A stretch of 64,000 nucleotides of DNA from Arthrobacter sp. NicSoilB4 (GTDB lineage: Bacteria; Actinomycetota; Actinomycetes; Actinomycetales; Micrococcaceae). Below are positions 61,348 through 64,000 of this stretch, piece after piece. The notes beneath the pieces were generated by a model that made no database searches, was not told where the DNA came from, and worked only from the letters and a program-made list of their open reading frames with translations. The position numbers and the translations under genes were made by a program. Within the stretch, counting starts at the first letter, position 1. Each line of letters opens with the position of its first letter. Location of the stretch: the NCBI RefSeq assembly GCF_019977335.1, contig NZ_AP024653.1, positions 2,790,001 through 2,854,000 on the forward strand, given 5' to 3'.

Positions 61348-62838
61348 GTGTCCCATCACCGCCTGACCCCGAGCGTCCACCGGCAAGAGAACCAACTGGC
61401 CGAGGCGCTCAGCGCGCTGCGGGCAACGCTCGAACTGCCCGGCCCCTTCCCCGAGGACGTGCTCCGGGAGGCCAAGGAGGCAGTCGCGCGCCACGAGCTG
61501 CCGGAGCTGGATTTCACGCACATCGAGTTCGTGACCATCGATCCGGCGTCGTCCACCGACCTGGACCAGGCCCTCTTCATCGACCGCGCCGGCGAGGGCT
61601 ACACGGTGTTCTATGCGATCGCCGACGTCCCCTCCTTCGTGGCCCCCGGGGGTGCCCTCGACGCCGAGACCCGCCGCCGCGGCCAGACCTTTTACACCCC
61701 GGATGGCCGGATCCCGCTGCACCCGGAGGTCATCAGCGAAGAAGCCGGAAGCCTGCTGGCCGGCCAGCTGTGCGCCGCGTTTGTCTGGGAATTCGAGCTG
61801 GACGCTGCCGCCGAGGTGTCCGCGGTGCGGGTGCGCCGGGCCGCGGTCCGCAGCCGGGCCAAGCTCAACTACCCGGGCGTGCAGGCCGAACTCGACGCCG
61901 GCACCGCCGCACCCGTGCTGCAGCTGCTCAAGGAAGTCGGAATGAAGCGCGTGGAGCTGGAACGGCTCCGCGGGGGCGCCAGCCTCAACATGCCGGAACA
62001 GGAAATCGAACAACTGCCCGACGGCGGCTACCGGATCGTGGCCGCCCCGCCGCTGCCCGTGGAGGACTGGAACGCACAGATTTCCCTCATGACGGGGATG
62101 GCCGCCGCGGGAATCATGCTGAAGGGCAAAGTCGGCATCCTGCGCACCATGCCGGCTCCGGATGCCGCCTCGCTGGCGCATTTCCACCGCCAGACCCGCG
62201 CCCTGGGCAAGCCGTGGGACGGCGAAATGAGTTACGGCGAATACCTGCGCACCCTCGATCCCACCGACCCGCAGCAGCTGGCCATCGTGCACTCGGCCGG
62301 CATGCTGTTCCGCGGCGCCGGCTACACCCCGTTCGACGGAACGGTTCCCGACGCCGCCATCCAGGCCGCGATCGGCGCAGCCTACGCCCACTCCACCGCC
62401 CCGCTGCGCCGGCTGATCGACCGTTTTGTCCTGGTGATCTGCGAGGCACTCAGCAACGGCGCGGACGTCCCGGCCTGGGCCCGCGAAGCCCTCCCGTCCC
62501 TGCCCGCGATCATGGCCGCCTCGGACCAGCTGGCCGCCCGGCTGGAACGCCTCTCGCTCGATACGGTCGAGGCGGCACTCCTGGTCAACCACGTCGGCCA
62601 GGAGTTCGACGCCGTCGTGATCTCCGGTTCCAAACCCGCCCGAAACGGAAAGAACGGGAACGGAAAGAACGGCAACGGGGGCGGCAACGGAAACGGCCCC
62701 TCCGGGATCGTGCAGATCGCCGAGCCTGCGGTCACGGCCCGCTGCCCCGGCGAACTGGAACCCGGCACCCACGTCCGGGTGCGGATTGTTTCAGCCGACA
62801 TTGCCACCCGCGAGGTCCGGCTGGAGCTGGTGGGCTGA
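61348..62838 (+). CDS. RNB-domain 3'-5' exoribonuclease (RNase II-like)
   Basis: 496 residues from GTG 61348. The RNB catalytic Asp cluster is in VTIDPASSTDLDQALFIDR, followed by YAIADVPSFVAPGGALDAE and RGQTFYTPDGRIPLHP. AYAHSTAPLRRLIDRFVLVICEAL is the conserved C-terminal RNB motif. There is no recognisable cold-shock or S1 domain, so it is a short single-domain form; a Gly/Asn/Lys-rich linker (about 430-450) leads to a final segment like a beta-barrel (VQIAEPAVTARCPGELEPG). It probably degrades structured or small RNAs. The next gene is a DEAD-box helicase, a natural partner in RNA decay. Confidence 0.9.
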   Translation: MSHHRLTPSVHRQENQLAEALSALRATLELPGPFPEDVLREAKEAVARHELPELDFTHIEFVTIDPASSTDLDQALFIDRAGEGYTVFYAIADVPSFVAPGGALDAETRRRGQTFYTPDGRIPLHPEVISEEAGSLLAGQLCAAFVWEFELDAAAEVSAVRVRRAAVRSRAKLNYPGVQAELDAGTAAPVLQLLKEVGMKRVELERLRGGASLNMPEQEIEQLPDGGYRIVAAPPLPVEDWNAQISLMTGMAAAGIMLKGKVGILRTMPAPDAASLAHFHRQTRALGKPWDGEMSYGEYLRTLDPTDPQQLAIVHSAGMLFRGAGYTPFDGTVPDAAIQAAIGAAYAHSTAPLRRLIDRFVLVICEALSNGADVPAWAREALPSLPAIMAASDQLAARLERLSLDTVEAALLVNHVGQEFDAVVISGSKPARNGKNGNGKNGNGGGNGNGPSGIVQIAEPAVTARCPGELEPGTHVRVRIVSADIATREVRLELVG

Positions 62839-63148
62839 GCAATTGGCGCTGTTCCCCCCGCGCATCTTGTATGACTCAGCGCGGTCCGTCGAGGATCCGG
62901 GCCGCGTACAGCTAGACTGGAAGGGTAGATATGGATGCCCGGTCGTTGATTTCCTTGATTTTCGAATTCAACAAGCCCGCCCCTACGCGATCTTGAGATA
63001 GACCCGCTGGTCACCAGTGCCAGCATTTAGATAGCCCGCGATCGGCTTCCACTGGATTTGCTTGCGCGCCTGAGCGTGCTCCGGAACGGCCACCCGGCCG
63101 GCCCCGTTGAGCAAGCAGCGCAGCCCAAATGAATAAGGAAACTCCCCT
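62839..63148 (+). other. 310-bp leader region of the DEAD-box helicase gene
   Basis: TAGACT (62913-62918) is a possible -10. That gives a leader of about 230 nt, unusual in a window where many genes look leaderless. AAGGAAA stands 7 nt before GTG 63149. ATG 63129 begins a short out-of-frame ORF. No known riboswitch was recognised; a cold-responsive or autoregulatory leader is possible. Confidence 0.45.
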
Positions 63149-64000
63149 GTGAGTGAATTGCACACGCACCAGCTTCTGACCGACGATTCCGGAACGGAAA
63201 CGATCGAGCCGGAAGAGACCATCATCTCGGACGAAAAGCCGCACGAGATAGCCGAGAAGACCTTCGCGGACTACAACGTCCGCGCCGATATCGTGGAGTC
63301 CCTTGCCGACGCCGGCATCACCCACCCCTTCCCGATCCAGGCCATGACCCTGCCGGTCGCCCTGAGCGGCCATGACATCATCGGCCAGGCCAAGACCGGA
63401 ACGGGCAAGACCCTCGGCTTCGGCATCCCGGCGCTGCAGCGCGTCGTCGGACCGGACGACGCCGGGTTCGACAAACTCCCCGCCCCCGGCGCACCGCAGG
63501 CCCTCGTGATTGTTCCGACCCGCGAGCTGGCGGTCCAGGTTGCCAGCGACCTGCAGAACGCCGCCCGCAAGCGCAACGCCCGGATCACCACGATCTACGG
63601 CGGCCGGGCCTACGAGCCGCAGGTTGAGGCGCTGCAGAAGGGCGTCGAGGTCGTCGTCGGTACTCCCGGCCGCCTCATCGACCTGTACAAGCAGAAGCAC
63701 CTGGTCCTGAAAAACGTCAAGATGGTCATCCTTGACGAGGCCGACGAAATGCTGGACCTCGGCTTCCTGCCCGACGTCGAGACCCTCATCGCCGGCACGC
63801 CGCCCGTGCGCCAGACGCTGCTGTTCTCCGCCACCATGCCCGGCCCGGTCATTGCCATGGCGCGCCGCTACATGACGCAGCCGACCCACATCCGCGCCGC
63901 CGACCCGGACGACGAGGGCCTCACCAAGCGCGACATCCGCCAGCTGATCTACCGCGCCCACAGCATGGACAAGATCGAGGTAGTGGCCCGCATCCTGCAG
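63149..64000 (+). CDS. DEAD-box ATP-dependent RNA helicase, N-terminal part
   Basis: The gene runs off the window; 284 residues are visible from GTG 63149. All motifs of RecA domain 1 are present: the Q-motif region GITHPFPIQAMTLP, motif I AKTGTGKT, Ia PTRELAVQ, GGRAYEPQ, Ib GTPGRLIDL, motif II LDEADEMLDLGF and motif III FSATMPG. Domain 2 begins with RDIRQLIYRAHSMDKIEVV. The N-terminal 40 residues are acidic. DEAD-box helicases unwind short RNA duplexes in ribosome assembly, decay and cold adaptation. Start choice rests on AAGGAAA 7 nt upstream. It follows the RNB ribonuclease and matches mycobacterial rhlE (Rv3211) in gene order, as I recall. Confidence 0.93.
   Translation, partial: MSELHTHQLLTDDSGTETIEPEETIISDEKPHEIAEKTFADYNVRADIVESLADAGITHPFPIQAMTLPVALSGHDIIGQAKTGTGKTLGFGIPALQRVVGPDDAGFDKLPAPGAPQALVIVPTRELAVQVASDLQNAARKRNARITTIYGGRAYEPQVEALQKGVEVVVGTPGRLIDLYKQKHLVLKNVKMVILDEADEMLDLGFLPDVETLIAGTPPVRQTLLFSATMPGPVIAMARRYMTQPTHIRAADPDDEGLTKRDIRQLIYRAHSMDKIEVVARILQ

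Overview
The window is 64 kb of GC-rich chromosome (clearly high G+C, not counted) from a Gram-positive actinobacterium, most likely Micrococcaceae of the Arthrobacter/Pseudarthrobacter type. The pointers are a SigK/RskA pair, AdnA/AdnB in place of RecBCD, UvrD2 with HRDC, a DUF2342 zincin next to a Lon-like PDZ protease, a coproporphyrin-type heme pathway with ChdC, DUF3107 and MoeZ. GTG and TTG starts are common, 1-4 nt stop/start overlaps are frequent, and many promoters look leaderless. It reads as core chromosome. I see no insertion sequence, prophage, CRISPR array or integron.

Layout. 0-13 kb: a truncated NERD-like gene, trmL, sigK-rskA, gluconokinase, etfBA with a PIG-L deacetylase, a membrane-anchored HtrA protease, a TPM-domain membrane protein followed by pspA, photolyase, and two nearly identical initiator tRNA genes. 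13-33.5 kb: a block whose order matches, as I recall it, the Rv3193c-Rv3204 region of Mycobacterium tuberculosis: UPF0182, a Lon-like PDZ protease, a zincin, a YgjP-type metalloprotease, uvrD2, nudC, a kinase-fold protein, adnB, adnA and an alkyltransferase-like gene. A DnaQ-like exonuclease follows. 33.5-36.5 kb: the methionine importer metNIQ. 36.5-49.2 kb: almost the whole heme pathway. hemA is divergent from hemE-hemY, a secreted Pro-rich protein sits in the middle, and chdC-hemH-hemC-hemD-hemB-LLM oxidoreductase follow in overlapping order with hemL at the end. 49.2-54.3 kb: an XRE regulator and a methionine aminopeptidase sharing one palindromic control region, then an apparent acid-resistance operon (small upstream ORF, ClC transporter, membrane protein, glutamate decarboxylase). 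54.3-64 kb: moeZ, a TetR regulator, DUF3107 and a small membrane protein; a thiamine locus with a TPP riboswitch before thiO-thiS-thiG and a divergent thiE; a PCD-like gene; a ferritin-like protein; an RNB ribonuclease; and a DEAD-box helicase cut by the window end.

How the genes work together. The heme genes encode a complete route from glutamyl-tRNA to coproheme and heme b. The AdnAB-UvrD2-alkyltransferase-like group is a DNA break and alkylation repair set. TPM-PspA and SigK-RskA are envelope-stress systems. The ClC-GadB operon pairs proton-consuming decarboxylation with anion/proton exchange. MoeZ probably supplies sulfur to ThiS, because no thiF lies in the thi operon.

The signals most worth a second look are: a 30-codon ORF with an excellent ribosome binding site that ends inside the clc start codon; the near-palindrome spanning the XRE/map promoters; the recurring TANNNT-N6-start arrangement; a 16-bp perfect palindrome between hemE and hemA; and in-frame tandem repeats at the end of the LLM gene and the start of adnA. 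No computation was run. All calls rest on reading the sequence and on remembered family features.
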